Source of the DNA: Pseudomonas sp. DC1.2 | Lineage (GTDB): Bacteria > Pseudomonadota > Gammaproteobacteria > Pseudomonadales > Pseudomonadaceae | NCBI RefSeq assembly: GCF_034351645.1 | Contig: NZ_CP133782.1 | Coordinates: 749,001 to 813,000, forward strand | Length of the DNA stretch: 64,000 nucleotides | Direction: 5' to 3' | Shown here: positions 26,383 to 36,539 of the stretch, one piece after another | Layout of the letters: every line of letters begins with the position of its first letter | Position numbering within the stretch: position 1 is the first letter of the stretch | Translations under genes and position numbers: made by a program | The notes under the pieces: generated by a model | The model's database searches: none | What the model was told of the DNA's origin: nothing | What the model saw: only the letters and a program-made list of their open reading frames with translations

Positions 26383-27786
26383 CTACTGGGCCACTTGCAC
26401 CGCCCGGTCCCTCGACACGCGCACCCGGTAGAACGCGTAAATGATCAGCACCCAAATCGGCATGGCGAAGACCGAGGCGCGTATTCCGGGAATCATCAGC
26501 ATGACGCAGATGATCATGGCCATGAACGCCAGGCACAGGTAGTTGCTGAAGGGAAACCAGAACGATTTGAAGCTCGGCACAATGCCTTGCTGGTCCATGG
26601 TTTTGCGAAACTTCATGTGGGTCAGGCTGATCAGCGTCCAATTAATCATCAGCGACGCGACCACCAGTGCGAACAGCAACTCGAGCGCTTCATGCGGGGC
26701 GAGGTAGTTGACCAGCACCGATAACAGGGTGACCAACGCCGAAACCCCCAGGGCTCGCAATGGTACGCCCTGTTTGTTCAGCTTCATCAGCGCCTTGGGG
26801 GCGTCGCCCTGTTCCGCCAAGCCATAAAGCATGCGGCTGTTGCAGTAGACACCGCTGTTATAGACCGAGAGCGCGGCGGTGAGCACCACGAAATTGAGGA
26901 TCTGCGCCGCGGTATTGCTGCCGATCAGGGAGAAAATCTGCACGAACGGGCTACCGCTGTAGGCATCGCCGGACGCCCCCAGGGTTTGCAGCAGTTGGTC
27001 CCACGGGTACAGCGACAGCAGGACCGTGAGGGCGCCGACGTAGAAGATCAATACGCGATAAACCACTTGGTTGATCGCCTTGGGAATCACCTTCCTCGGT
27101 TCGCTGGCCTCAGCGGCGGTGATGCCCACCAGTTCCAGCCCGCCGAAGGAGAACATGATGAACGCCATCGACATCAGCAATCCGGTCGTGCCGTTGGGAA
27201 AGAAACCGCCGTGACTCCACAGGTTGCTGATCGAGGCTTGCGGGCCGCCGGAACCGCTGAACAGCATGTAGCAACCGAGGGCGATCATGCCGATGATTGC
27301 CACGACCTTGATGATCGCGAACCAGAACTCCATCTCGCCGAAGACTTTGACGTTCATCGTATTGATCAGGTTGACCAGCACGAAGAACACCGCGGCGCTG
27401 ACCCAGGTGGGAACCTGCGGCCACCAGAACTGGATGTACTTGCCGACGGCCGTCAGCTCCGCCATGCCCACCAGGACATACAGTACCCAGTAATTCCAGC
27501 CGGACAAAAAGCCTGCGTAGCCGCCCCAGTATTTGTGAGCGAAGTGACTGAAAGAGCCGGCTACCGGCTCCTCGACGATCATTTCGCCCAACTGGCGCAT
27601 GATCAGAAAGGCGATGAACCCCGCGATTGCATAGCCCAGAATCATCGACGGTCCGGCTGACTTGAGCACACCGGCCGAGCCCAGGAACAGTCCTGTACCA
27701 ATCGCCCCGCCCAGGGCAATCAACTGAATATGACGATTCTTCAACCCCCGCTTGAGCGTGCCCTGTTGCAAGATTTCGTCCGCCAT
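26383..27786 (-). CDS. aroP: Aromatic amino acid permease, AroP-type
   Basis: This 467-residue APC-superfamily transporter has 12 predicted membrane segments and near family-identical motifs of AroP: LKRGLKNRHIQLIALGGAIG, the start of segment 1, and WNYWVLYVLVGMAELTAVGK, with the central IMFSFGGLELVGITAAEASE. It most likely imports tryptophan for the kynurenine pathway next to it. It is followed on the same strand, across a short gap, by antCBA upstream, so it may share their control. Confidence 0.88.
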   Translation of the reverse strand: MADEILQQGTLKRGLKNRHIQLIALGGAIGTGLFLGSAGVLKSAGPSMILGYAIAGFIAFLIMRQLGEMIVEEPVAGSFSHFAHKYWGGYAGFLSGWNYWVLYVLVGMAELTAVGKYIQFWWPQVPTWVSAAVFFVLVNLINTMNVKVFGEMEFWFAIIKVVAIIGMIALGCYMLFSGSGGPQASISNLWSHGGFFPNGTTGLLMSMAFIMFSFGGLELVGITAAEASEPRKVIPKAINQVVYRVLIFYVGALTVLLSLYPWDQLLQTLGASGDAYSGSPFVQIFSLIGSNTAAQILNFVVLTAALSVYNSGVYCNSRMLYGLAEQGDAPKALMKLNKQGVPLRALGVSALVTLLSVLVNYLAPHEALELLFALVVASLMINWTLISLTHMKFRKTMDQQGIVPSFKSFWFPFSNYLCLAFMAMIICVMLMIPGIRASVFAMPIWVLIIYAFYRVRVSRDRAVQVAQ

Positions 27787-27829
27787 CTCGTTCCCTTCTG
27801 GTGGTTGTTGTCAGGCATGGTTTTAAGGC

Positions 27830-28849
27830 TCAGATATTACTCTCGGTAAATTTTTCGTAATACAGGCAAACGCTTTCCATGGCGTGGATTTGCAACCAGT
27901 TTTTGATCGACTCGACCATTGGCGGCGGCCCGCAGACGTACATATCGACGGGCGCATCGCGCAGTGCTGCGGTATCGAAATGCTCGGCAATGTAGCCGCG
28001 CTTTCCCGTCCATTGCGCCGTCGGGTTACTGACCACCTCGGTGTAGCACAACCCTGGAATACGTTCGGCATACGCCTCAATGCGTGCTCGCTCGCACAGG
28101 TCTGCCGGGTCTCGCACGCCGTAATACAAATGCACCGGTTGCTGGCATCCACGCTGGGCCAGCTCGTCGAGCATGCCGAGAAAGGCGGAAAGCCCTGTGC
28201 CGCCGGCCACCAAAACCAAGGGTTTGACGACGTGACGAAGATAGAACGCGCCCAGCGGTGCTTCCAGTTCAATGGCGTCGCCGACTTGGCAGCGGTCGCG
28301 TATGTAGTTGCTCATCACTCCGTCCGGCAGCAGTCGAATCAGGAACTGCAACTGATTGTGGTCGCTCGGTCGGTTGGCAAACGAGTAGGCGCGCGTGCTC
28401 TGCGTGCCGGGTATCCGCAACCTGGCGTATTGTCCCGGCAGAAAGTCCAGAGGGCCTTTCGGGCCCAGGTCCAGGTGAAGAATCGCGGTGCTGGCCGAAA
28501 CCTGGCTCACGCTCGTCACGTTACCCTTCAGTTGTGCAGGGCCTGGGGCGTTGCACAGGCTGGAGGCGAAATCAAAATAAAACGCGGCGTCAGACGTCAC
28601 ACGTGTCTGGCAGGTGAGCATTTTGCGTTGCAGCAGGTCTTGGCTCGAAAGCGCTTCTTCATCCACATAGTCCTGGCTGTACTCGCCTGATTCGCAACGG
28701 CCCTGGCAGGTTCCGCAGACGCCTTCGCGGCAGTCCAGGGGAATGTTGATGCCGTTGCGCAGGGCGGCGTCGAGCAGTATTTCGTTGGGTTGTACGGGAA
28801 AAAATAGCGTTTTACCGTCGGCAAAACTGAACGCGACCTTGTGACTCAT
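27830..28849 (-). CDS. antC: Anthranilate 1,2-dioxygenase electron-transfer component
   Basis: This 339-residue reductase supplies electrons to AntAB. It has an N-terminal plant-type ferredoxin 2Fe-2S domain (CREGVCGTCQGRCESG and the distal cysteine in KMLTCQTRV), an FAD domain (RAYSFANRPSD) and an NAD-binding domain (LVAGGTGLSAFLGMLDELA, CGPPPMVESIKNWL). It lies 18 bp downstream of antB in the antABC operon. Confidence 0.94.
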   Translation of the reverse strand: MSHKVAFSFADGKTLFFPVQPNEILLDAALRNGINIPLDCREGVCGTCQGRCESGEYSQDYVDEEALSSQDLLQRKMLTCQTRVTSDAAFYFDFASSLCNAPGPAQLKGNVTSVSQVSASTAILHLDLGPKGPLDFLPGQYARLRIPGTQSTRAYSFANRPSDHNQLQFLIRLLPDGVMSNYIRDRCQVGDAIELEAPLGAFYLRHVVKPLVLVAGGTGLSAFLGMLDELAQRGCQQPVHLYYGVRDPADLCERARIEAYAERIPGLCYTEVVSNPTAQWTGKRGYIAEHFDTAALRDAPVDMYVCGPPPMVESIKNWLQIHAMESVCLYYEKFTESNI

Positions 28850-28867
28850 GCCCCGGTCTCCATGGTG

Positions 28868-29365
28868 TCAGAGGTGGTAGAAATCGAGCACCGAGTTGAT
28901 GGTGTCGTTGAGCAGCAGGACATGCTTGCGGGTAATCAGCCAATTGCCGGCGTGGGGCGTTAGGTGATACGTCGCGCGGCCGTAGAACTGTTCGCTGGTG
29001 GCCAGGCGATAGAACAAGGTATGCCAGTTCAGATGCACCTCCAGGTCGCCGCTTCCAAGTTCGCCGATCCGCACATTGTTGATCAGGTGCAGGGTGCGCG
29101 GCATCGGCGTCGAAGAAGCCGATTTGCCTGTGCGTAAACGGAACACGCGGTCTTCCAGTCCGGAGCGGTTGGGGTAATAGATCAGCGACATTTCGCGCTT
29201 GGGGTCCTGGGTGTAGACGTGCTCCGAGTCCCATTGCGGCAAGTGGAACTCACTGTGCTCGTCGAACAGCTGGAGGTAGGCGTCCCATTCTTGAGCGTCG
29301 CACAGCGCAGACATCCGATAGAAAAACTGCTCAATTTGGTACTGCAATTGCGCATTCATGGTCAC
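28868..29365 (-). CDS. antB: Anthranilate 1,2-dioxygenase small subunit
   Basis: This 165-residue beta subunit of the ring-hydroxylating dioxygenase matches the NTF2-like small-subunit fold (EQFFYRMSALCDAQEWDAYL, LIYYPNRSGLEDRVFRLRTG). Its start overlaps the antA stop by 4 bp. It has no cofactor and supports AntA. Confidence 0.93.
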   Translation of the reverse strand: MTMNAQLQYQIEQFFYRMSALCDAQEWDAYLQLFDEHSEFHLPQWDSEHVYTQDPKREMSLIYYPNRSGLEDRVFRLRTGKSASSTPMPRTLHLINNVRIGELGSGDLEVHLNWHTLFYRLATSEQFYGRATYHLTPHAGNWLITRKHVLLLNDTINSVLDFYHL

Positions 29366-30750
29366 ACCTCACGCAGCTTCAAGGATTTCGCTTCCAGGCC
29401 GTCGAGCAGAAACTTCTGCCAGTTGCTGTGCTGGTTGACGTAAAGCCCTTCGTGAGTGAATTCGGTGCCGGTCATGGCGGGGTCAATACCGATCGACTCG
29501 CTGTTGGGCGTGGCCCCGGTTGCCCATTGGTGACTGCCGCGAGAAATATCGCTCCAGCGTTCCAGGCGCGCCTGGAATCCACGCTGAGCTTCGCGAAACT
29601 CCACCAGGTCGTCGGGTGTGCCGAGTCCCGAAACGTTGAAGAAGTCTTCAAACTGACGAATACGGTTTTCGCGGTCCGCCGCCGATTCGTTTTTAACCCC
29701 GAGGCACTGGCTGATGATTTCGGTTTTGTTCCAGGCTATCGGGCGGATGATGCGTAATTGCGAGCTGATCTGATCGAGGAAAAACAGGCTGGGGTAAATG
29801 TTCAGATTGCGCAGGCGATGCATCATCCATTCGGCTTTTTGCTGGCCGTGTTCTTCGATCAGGCGCGGCATGATGGTGGCGTAGCCAGAGCGTACCGACG
29901 GGTTTGGCATGTCACTGAACAACAGGCTGTGGCCGTTATCGAAGGCAAACCAGCCGTCATCGGTATTGGCGTCGCCAGCGCCGAGCTTGCTGTAGTCCAG
30001 CGTGGTGCCGTTTGGCGTGCCGTTCTCACTGTTGACGTGCTGGCGGTGCTGCACGGTGGCCACGTAGTTGTAATGCACGGTACTCACGTGATAACCGTCC
30101 AGGCCGTTTTCGTTTTGCAGTTTCCAGTTGCCGTCGTAGGTGTAAGCCGACTTGCCGGGTAGCACTTCCAGCTCGCCGGTCGGCGACTGGGCCACCATCA
30201 TGTCGAAGAACACCTTGGCATCGCCCAGGAAATCTTCGAGGCTGTTGTCGCCGTGTACGTCGAGGCTGATGAAGACAAACCCCTTGTAGCTCTGGATGCG
30301 CGCCTTTTTCAGGCCCCGAGTGGCTTTGTCGAACCCTTCAGGGTATTCGCCGGGCGCCTTGACCTTGACCAGGCGGCCATCGCTTTTGTAGCACCAGGCA
30401 TGAAACGGACAGGTGAAGGTCGATTGATTGCCCTTGCCCACGCGGGTCAAGGTCGTGCCGCGATGCTGACAGGCGTTGATCAATGCGTTGAGCTGGCCGT
30501 CGCCGTCGCGGGTAATGATCATCGGTTGGCGGCCGGCGCGCATTGTCACGAAGTCGTGGTTATGGGCCAGTTCGCTTTCATGGCAAGCGTAGATCCAGTT
30601 CTTCTCGAAAATCAGCTCCATCTCCAGATCGAACAACGGCGGCTCGGTGAATATGTCCCGGGCGATCCGGAACACGCCGTCTACCGGACGAAAGTCCAGG
30701 CAGCCTTCAATAAACGCTTTCCACTGCTCGACGCTTTTTTCGCCATTCAT
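29362..30750 (-). CDS. antA: Anthranilate 1,2-dioxygenase large subunit
   Basis: This 462-residue Rieske oxygenase turns anthranilate into catechol. It has the Rieske motif CQHRGTTLTRVGKGNQSTFTCPFHAW and the mononuclear iron residues in NENGLDGYHVSTVHYNY. I chose the ATG at 30750 (MNGEKSVEQWKAFIEGCLDF) because known AntA proteins start there; a longer frame opens 24 bases upstream. It is the first gene of antABC and divergent from antR. Confidence 0.95.
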   Translation of the reverse strand: MNGEKSVEQWKAFIEGCLDFRPVDGVFRIARDIFTEPPLFDLEMELIFEKNWIYACHESELAHNHDFVTMRAGRQPMIITRDGDGQLNALINACQHRGTTLTRVGKGNQSTFTCPFHAWCYKSDGRLVKVKAPGEYPEGFDKATRGLKKARIQSYKGFVFISLDVHGDNSLEDFLGDAKVFFDMMVAQSPTGELEVLPGKSAYTYDGNWKLQNENGLDGYHVSTVHYNYVATVQHRQHVNSENGTPNGTTLDYSKLGAGDANTDDGWFAFDNGHSLLFSDMPNPSVRSGYATIMPRLIEEHGQQKAEWMMHRLRNLNIYPSLFFLDQISSQLRIIRPIAWNKTEIISQCLGVKNESAADRENRIRQFEDFFNVSGLGTPDDLVEFREAQRGFQARLERWSDISRGSHQWATGATPNSESIGIDPAMTGTEFTHEGLYVNQHSNWQKFLLDGLEAKSLKLREV

Positions 30751-31132
30751 GGGGGGTGTCCCTTTTTTATTCAAGCCAATCGGTTGCGTCCATTAGAGAG
30801 AGCGGGACGGGCAGGGGTCTATCCGGTTTGTCGGCGAAGGCAGTCCGCAAAGTGTGCGGTAACACCTCGGTGTCGAACTGGGCAGCAGCGACTCATCCCA
30901 TGCCCTCAGTGACCAACGGCTGCACCTGTTTGCAGCAATCAGGTACTGTCTGACGGGGCATCGACCGCTATTGAGGGCGGTTCGGGGCATTCGAACGACG
31001 GCTTTATCCGCTTAGTCGGTGATGACTATCCACTGGGTGGGCACAGTCGTTTTGCGGCTTGAAACTTGCTGTCTTCAAGCCGAATACGCGCCGTCAGAGC
31101 GCTGTAGAAAATATTGCCGTGGGTGCGCCGTG
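30751..31132. promoter_or_regulatory. Divergent antA-antR intergenic region
   Basis: This non-coding stretch of 382 bp holds the antABC promoter and the probable AntR operator. An ORF runs through part of it in frame with antR but has no good start. I can name no motif with confidence. The antABC ribosome site (GGGACACCCCCC region read on the minus strand) is weak. Confidence 0.4.
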
Positions 31133-32146
31133 ATGAGTAGCAAAGCTGATCCGCAGTGTCGCGATATTCGTATTGATCGCTATGACCTCGAAGGTGCGAG
31201 GACCTGGATGTCCGGTATCTGCGGGCCGCATCGACTCGTGACGACCACCCCCGAGCGGATCCGCTTTCATCACAGCGCCAATGTGTTCAAGTCGATGGCC
31301 ACGACGCTGGGCACCATCGAGTACGGCACCGATGTCACCGTCGATATCGAAGACGCCGAACACTTCAGCAGTTACAGCCTGAGCCTGCCCTTGGTGGGCG
31401 AGCAGGAGTTGAGCAAGAACGGCAACGTGTTGAAGTCCAACCGCGATCAAGGGGTGATCATTTCCCCGAATGAAAACCAGATGCTGGCGATCTCCGGCGA
31501 CTGTCGCAAAGTTCAGGTGGTGATTACCCGAGCGGCCATGAGTGAGTCTCTGGAAGGCCTGTTGCAGCGACCGCTAAACGAGCCGCTGCGTTTCGAGTCG
31601 GTGATGGATGCCGTGGATGGGGCGTCGGCATCGTGGTGGCGCATGGCGCGGTATTTCATCGCCGAGCTGGAGCGCAGCAGCGAGCTGTTTGAGCAGGTGG
31701 CGTTCACCCGGGATGTTGAAAGCGCCTTGATCAAAGGCTTGATCCTTGCGCAGCCGAACAATTATTCCGAAGCGTTGCGGGACGTGTTGGGCGTTAAGTT
31801 GCCGCATTACCTGATCAGGGCCAGGCAATACATTCACGAAAACGCCCGTGAAACTCTGCACTTGGAGGACATCGAGGCCGCCGCCGGGGTTTCCCGTTTC
31901 AAGTTGTTCGAGGCGTTCAAGAAATACTTTGCCCTGTCACCGATGGTCTATCTGAAAAAGTACCGTCTGAACGCCGTTCGCCAGGACATCCTTGAACACG
32001 GTTCTGCGCGTAACATTTCCGAAATCGCCATGGGATGGGGCTTCACGCACCTCGGGCGTTTTTCTGCCGAGTACCGCAAAGTGTTCGACGAGTCCCCCAG
32101 CACGACCTTGCAGCGGAACGAGGCCCGACGTATGCGCGGATTTTGA
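31133..32146 (+). CDS. antR: AraC-family activator of the anthranilate genes
   Basis: This 337-residue regulator has an N-terminal AraC-binding-like domain and a C-terminal AraC double HTH (LHLEDIEAAAGVSRFKLFEA, ISEIAMGWGFTHLGRFSAEY). It lies divergent from antABC, as AntR does in P. aeruginosa and P. fluorescens, where it activates the operon with anthranilate. The start at 31133 (MSSKADPQC) is preferred over an in-frame upstream ATG at 31019. Confidence 0.9.
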   Translation: MSSKADPQCRDIRIDRYDLEGARTWMSGICGPHRLVTTTPERIRFHHSANVFKSMATTLGTIEYGTDVTVDIEDAEHFSSYSLSLPLVGEQELSKNGNVLKSNRDQGVIISPNENQMLAISGDCRKVQVVITRAAMSESLEGLLQRPLNEPLRFESVMDAVDGASASWWRMARYFIAELERSSELFEQVAFTRDVESALIKGLILAQPNNYSEALRDVLGVKLPHYLIRARQYIHENARETLHLEDIEAAAGVSRFKLFEAFKKYFALSPMVYLKKYRLNAVRQDILEHGSARNISEIAMGWGFTHLGRFSAEYRKVFDESPSTTLQRNEARRMRGF

Positions 32147-32161
32147 AGCGCGCGGCGCGCT

Positions 32162-32635
32162 TCACTTACGCACCACCAGATCCAGTAACGCGTCCTTTTC
32201 CTTGATTTTTTGCAGGACGATTTCAGAGCGAATATCGGTGACCCCCGCCGTGCGATTGAGCTGGTTGACGATGAAGTCGGAGAAGTGTTTGAGGTTGCGC
32301 GCCTGCACCCGCAACACGTAGTTGCTTGCACCGGTAATCACATACGCGGTGACCACCTCCGGCCACAGTTGGACCTTTTTGATAAATGTCTCATGCCAGT
32401 CCTCGACGTCCTGTCGCAATGACACATGGACGATGGCTTCCAGTTCAATGCCCAACTGCTCGGCATTCAGCACGGCGCGATAGCCGGTGATGACGCCCTC
32501 GCTTTCCAGCAGCCTTAAACGCCGTAGACAGGCCGAAGGTGACAGGGCGACTTTCTCCGCCAATTCCTGATTGCTGATACGGCCATCCTGTTGCAGGTGA
32601 TGCAGGATTCGCAGGTCTGTCGCGTCGAGAATCAT
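32162..32635 (-). CDS. kynR: Lrp/AsnC-family regulator of kynurenine genes
   Basis: This 157-residue regulator has an AsnC HTH (DATDLRILHHLQQDGRISNQ, LAEKVALSPSACLRRLRLLE) and a C-terminal RAM/AsnC ligand domain. It lies divergent from kynU with 221 bp between starts, the position of KynR, which activates kynBA and kynU in P. aeruginosa with kynurenine. Confidence 0.88.
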   Translation of the reverse strand: MILDATDLRILHHLQQDGRISNQELAEKVALSPSACLRRLRLLESEGVITGYRAVLNAEQLGIELEAIVHVSLRQDVEDWHETFIKKVQLWPEVVTAYVITGASNYVLRVQARNLKHFSDFIVNQLNRTAGVTDIRSEIVLQKIKEKDALLDLVVRK

Positions 32636-32856
32636 GGTTGGAATAAATCCGTGTTTATTGGCGTTGTATTCGAATTTCCTGCGAGATAACTACTATATGA
32701 CCGTTCACTTTGCACGAAACTTCTCCAAAGCTTCGTCCATTATTCACTCACCGAGAGGGGCCGGATAACACCTTGGCGAGCGTGCTGGTCCCCGTCTCGA
32801 CTCGATTATCGCGATCTGCCGGACGGCTCATCAGTCAACCCACAGGACATTCAACG

Positions 32857-34104
32857 ATGACAAGAAACGATTGCCTGACGCTGGATGCGCAAGACGCGTT
32901 GGCGCCCCTGCGCCAGCAGTTTGCACTCCCCGAAGGGGTGATTTATCTCGACGGTAACTCACTGGGCGCACGCCCGGTTGCTGCATTGGCGCGGGCTCAG
33001 GCCGTGATCGCCGAGGAGTGGGGCAACGGCCTGATTCGCAGTTGGAATAGCGCCGGCTGGCTCGACCTGCCAGAGCGTTTGGGCAATCGACTGGCGCGGC
33101 TGATCGGTGCGCGTGAGGGTGAAGTGGTGGTGACCGATACCACCTCAATCAACCTGTTCAAGGTGCTCAGTGCCGCCCTGCGCGTGCAAGCCACACGGTC
33201 GCCGACGCGGCGAGTGATCGTCAGTGAAACCAGCAATTTTCCAACCGATCTGTACATCGCCGAAGGGTTGGCCGAGATGCTGCAACAGGGTTACAGCGTG
33301 CGCCTCGTCGACAGTCCACAGGCGCTGTCGCAAGCGATTGACCAAGACACTGCGGTGGTCATGCTCACCCACGTCAACTACAAGACAGGCTACATGCACG
33401 ACATGCAGGCCCTGACTGCGTTGACCCACGAGTGTGGTGCGCTGGCGATCTGGGACTTGGCGCATTCTGCCGGCGCGGTGCCGATTGACCTGCACCAGGC
33501 CGACGCCGATTACGCCATCGGCTGCACCTACAAATACCTCAATGGCGGTCCCGGTTCGCAGGCGTTTGTCTGGGTTTCGCCGACACTGTGTGATTTGGTG
33601 AAGCAGCCCTTGTCGGGGTGGTTCGGCCATTCGCGGCAGTTCGCCATGGCGTCGCGCTACGAGCCGAGCAGCGGCATCGCTCGTTACCTGTGCGGCACCC
33701 AGCCGATTACTTCATTGGCGATGGTTGAGTGCGGGCTGGACATTTTCGACCAGACCGACATGGCCAGCCTGCGCCGTAAATCCCTGGCCTTGACCGACCT
33801 GTTTATCCAACTCGTCGAGCAGCGTTGCGGCGCTCATGAATTGACCCTGATCACCCCGCGCGAACATGCCCGGCGTGGCAGTCATGTCAGCTTCGAGCAT
33901 GCCCAAGGCTATGCGGTGATTCAGGCGCTGATCGCCAGGGGCGTGATCGGTGACTACCGCGAGCCGCAGATCATGCGCTTCGGTTTCACCCCGCTGTATA
34001 CGAGCTTCACCGAGGTCTGGGACGCGGTGCAGATCCTGGGCGATATTTTCGATCAGAAAACCTGGTCCGAGGCGCAATTCCAGGTCCGCCACAGCGTCAC
34101 CTGA
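32857..34104 (+). CDS. kynU: Kynureninase
   Basis: This 415-residue PLP enzyme cleaves kynurenine to anthranilate and alanine. It has the family motifs [32 protein letters not shown] and the PLP lysine in [19 protein letters not shown]. The start at 32857 (MTRNDCLTL) fits family alignments; the frame is open back to 32710. It is followed 70 bp later by a permease, probably in one operon. Confidence 0.94.
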   Translation: MTRNDCLTLDAQDALAPLRQQFALPEGVIYLDGNSLGARPVAALARAQAVIAEEWGNGLIRSWNSAGWLDLPERLGNRLARLIGAREGEVVVTDTTSINLFKVLSAALRVQATRSPTRRVIVSETSNFPTDLYIAEGLAEMLQQGYSVRLVDSPQALSQAIDQDTAVVMLTHVNYKTGYMHDMQALTALTHECGALAIWDLAHSAGAVPIDLHQADADYAIGCTYKYLNGGPGSQAFVWVSPTLCDLVKQPLSGWFGHSRQFAMASRYEPSSGIARYLCGTQPITSLAMVECGLDIFDQTDMASLRRKSLALTDLFIQLVEQRCGAHELTLITPREHARRGSHVSFEHAQGYAVIQALIARGVIGDYREPQIMRFGFTPLYTSFTEVWDAVQILGDIFDQKTWSEAQFQVRHSVT

Positions 34105-34174
34105 ACCGCTGGCAAAACCCGCCATGCAGACGACGTGCTCTCTTTAACAAAAAAAATAGTCAGAGGACATAACA

Positions 34175-35584
34175 ATGACCGATACCACCGGTTTTGAAAC
34201 CATCTCCAAACGTGAGCATGGCCTCAAGCGCCAGCTGACGTCGGGTCAGATGAGCATGATCGCCATTGGCGGTGCGATTGGCACCGGGCTATTCATGGGC
34301 AGCGCTTACGCCATTGGTTACGCGGGGCCGAGCGTGCTGCTCAGCTACGCCATCGGCGCGCTGATCACTCTGTTGTTGATGGGGTGTCTGGCGGAAATGA
34401 CCGTGGCCCATTCAACCTCGGGGTCGTTCGGTGCTTATGCCGAATTTTATGTCAGCCCACTGGCTGGGTTTCTGGTGCGCTATGCCTATTGGACGGCGAT
34501 TGTGCTGGCGGTAGGTACGGAAGTGACGGCCGTGGCGATGTACATGAAGTACTGGTTTTCCAATGTGCCGGAGTGGGTGTGGATCGTCTCTTTTTCGAGC
34601 ATTTTGGTGGTGCTCAACGCCATCAGCGTGAAGACGTTTGGCACCTTTGAGTATTGGTTTTCGACCATCAAGATCGCAGCGATTGTCGGTTTTATCATCT
34701 TGGCGGTGTACGTGGTATTTGGCTCCGGCAACGCGCAATACGGCGTGCATAACTACACCGCCTACGGTGGTTTTTTTCCGAAGGGGCTGCAAGGCATGTG
34801 GGTCGCGGTGATCGTGTCCATCTTCAGCTACCTGAGCGTGGAAATGATCGCGGTGGCGGCGGGTGAGGCAAAGGACCCGGAGCTGGCAGTGAAGAAGGCC
34901 TTTCGCGCGACCATCGTGCGGCTGGTGGTGTTTTACCTGCTGACCCTCGCGCTGATGTTGGCGATTGTGCCGTGGGTTCAGGCCAGTCATGCTCAGAGCC
35001 CGTTCGTGACGGTCATGCAAACCATCGGTATTCCCGGCGCGACCGGGGTGATGAACTTCGTGATTCTGATCGCGGCGTTATCGGCCATGAACAGTCAGCT
35101 CTACATCACCACGCGCATGATGTTCAGTTTGTCCCGAGGCGGCTATGCCCCCCAATCGATGGGCGTACTGAGCAAGAGCGGGATCCCGCTGAATGCCTTG
35201 CTCCTGTCGAGTTCAGGGATTGCCCTGGCGACCTTGCTCAATATCCTTTACCCGGAAAGTTCGTTCACCTTGATGATGGCAATCTCTATGTTCGGCGCCA
35301 TTTTCACGTGGTTCATGATTTTTCTGACGCACTACTGTTTCCGTCGTTACCACCAGCGTAACGGCGAGCGGACGCTGTCTTTCCGCATGCGTTTTTTTCC
35401 GTACACCACATTGTTGGGCATGGTGCTGATGGGCGCGGTGATGATTACCACGTACTTCACCGACGCCTTCAAACTGACCCTGGTTTTCGGGCTGCCGTTC
35501 TTGTTGGTCCTGACCTTTGTCTACGCTGTCTTTTTTAGAAAAGCCAAGAGGGTCGTGGCGTTGAGTCCGTTGCCAAAGGTTTAG
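34175..35584 (+). CDS. APC-family amino acid permease
   Basis: This 469-residue permease has 12 predicted membrane segments and the AAT-group start KRQLTSGQMSMIAIGGAIGT. It lies 70 bp downstream of kynU on the same strand, so tryptophan, kynurenine or alanine are plausible substrates. It is clearly less AroP-like than the permease at 26383-27786. The exact substrate cannot be read from the sequence. Confidence 0.85.
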   Translation: MTDTTGFETISKREHGLKRQLTSGQMSMIAIGGAIGTGLFMGSAYAIGYAGPSVLLSYAIGALITLLLMGCLAEMTVAHSTSGSFGAYAEFYVSPLAGFLVRYAYWTAIVLAVGTEVTAVAMYMKYWFSNVPEWVWIVSFSSILVVLNAISVKTFGTFEYWFSTIKIAAIVGFIILAVYVVFGSGNAQYGVHNYTAYGGFFPKGLQGMWVAVIVSIFSYLSVEMIAVAAGEAKDPELAVKKAFRATIVRLVVFYLLTLALMLAIVPWVQASHAQSPFVTVMQTIGIPGATGVMNFVILIAALSAMNSQLYITTRMMFSLSRGGYAPQSMGVLSKSGIPLNALLLSSSGIALATLLNILYPESSFTLMMAISMFGAIFTWFMIFLTHYCFRRYHQRNGERTLSFRMRFFPYTTLLGMVLMGAVMITTYFTDAFKLTLVFGLPFLLVLTFVYAVFFRKAKRVVALSPLPKV

Positions 35585-35847
35585 ACACGAGAAGGCCGTA
35601 GGCCGGTCGGTGGTTTTCAAGGGTCGCCGAGCCGGCATTTTTCTGGACGGGTCTTGGCGTGCCGGATGACGCCTTGTCGTTCACTTATCAAACCTCTCTC
35701 GCATTAAGCATCGGCCCAAATCTTTGGTAACAATCGCCTGTTGATTCGTGCGTTTTAGTCAAATCAATAGTGCGACTTCAGCGCTTACTCCGCGCAACAC
35801 GGATCGATACGCTGGCGCCATCGAATTCCAGTGATGTGAGACCTTCA

Positions 35848-36438
35848 ATGAAAAAAGTCCTGTTGCTCAATGGCGGCAAAAAATTCGCCCACTCCGATGG
35901 CCGCTATAACGCCACCCTGCACCACACCGCCCTGAGTGTGCTGGACCGTGGTGGTGTCGATGTCAAAACCACCTTCATCGACGAAGGCTACGACGTTGCT
36001 GAAGAGGTGGCCAAATTTCTCTGGGCCGACGTGATCATTTATCAGATGCCCGGTTGGTGGATGGGGACGCCCTGGACCGTCAAAAAATACGTCGATGAAG
36101 TCTTCACTGAGGGGCACGGTAGCCTCTACGCCAGCGACGGCCGCACTCGTTCCGATGCGTCGCAAAAATATGGCAGCGGTGGCTTATTGCAAGGCAAGCA
36201 CTACATGCTGTCCCTGACCTGGAACGCGCCGCAGCAAGCTTTCGACGACCCGGCCGATTTCTTCGACGCCAAAGGGGTGGACACCGTGTATTTTCCGTTC
36301 CATAAAGCCAACGCTTTTCTGGGCATGACCGGTTTACCGACCTTCCTGTGTGTGGACGTGATGAAACGCCCAAACATCGACGCTGATGTGGTGCGTTATG
36401 AACGGCATTTGGCTGAGGTGTTTAGCCTCAAGGCGTAA
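35848..36438 (+). CDS. mdaB: NADPH quinone reductase, MdaB type
   Basis: This 196-residue flavodoxin-fold enzyme (Flavodoxin_2 family) reduces quinones by two electrons. It begins KKVLLLNGGKKFAHSDGRYN, with YQMPGWWMGTPWTVKKYVDE, SLTWNAPQQAFDDP and the FLGMTGLPTFLC region, close to MdaB. It is in tandem with the LysR gene downstream, probably its regulator. The ATG at 35848 follows a short weak ribosome site. Confidence 0.9.
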   Translation: MKKVLLLNGGKKFAHSDGRYNATLHHTALSVLDRGGVDVKTTFIDEGYDVAEEVAKFLWADVIIYQMPGWWMGTPWTVKKYVDEVFTEGHGSLYASDGRTRSDASQKYGSGGLLQGKHYMLSLTWNAPQQAFDDPADFFDAKGVDTVYFPFHKANAFLGMTGLPTFLCVDVMKRPNIDADVVRYERHLAEVFSLKA

Positions 36439-36539
36439 CCCTCGGCTACTATCGAAAGCCGGCGTTCTTCACCTTAAGTGGTGAAGGATGCCGTTCACCA
36501 CTCAAGGTTTACCGCCGGGCTATCGATAAGAGGACACAC

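Noticed and set aside
26986..27660. Plus-strand ORF antisense to aroP
   Set aside because: It is a shadow of the AroP frame with charged low-complexity sequence.
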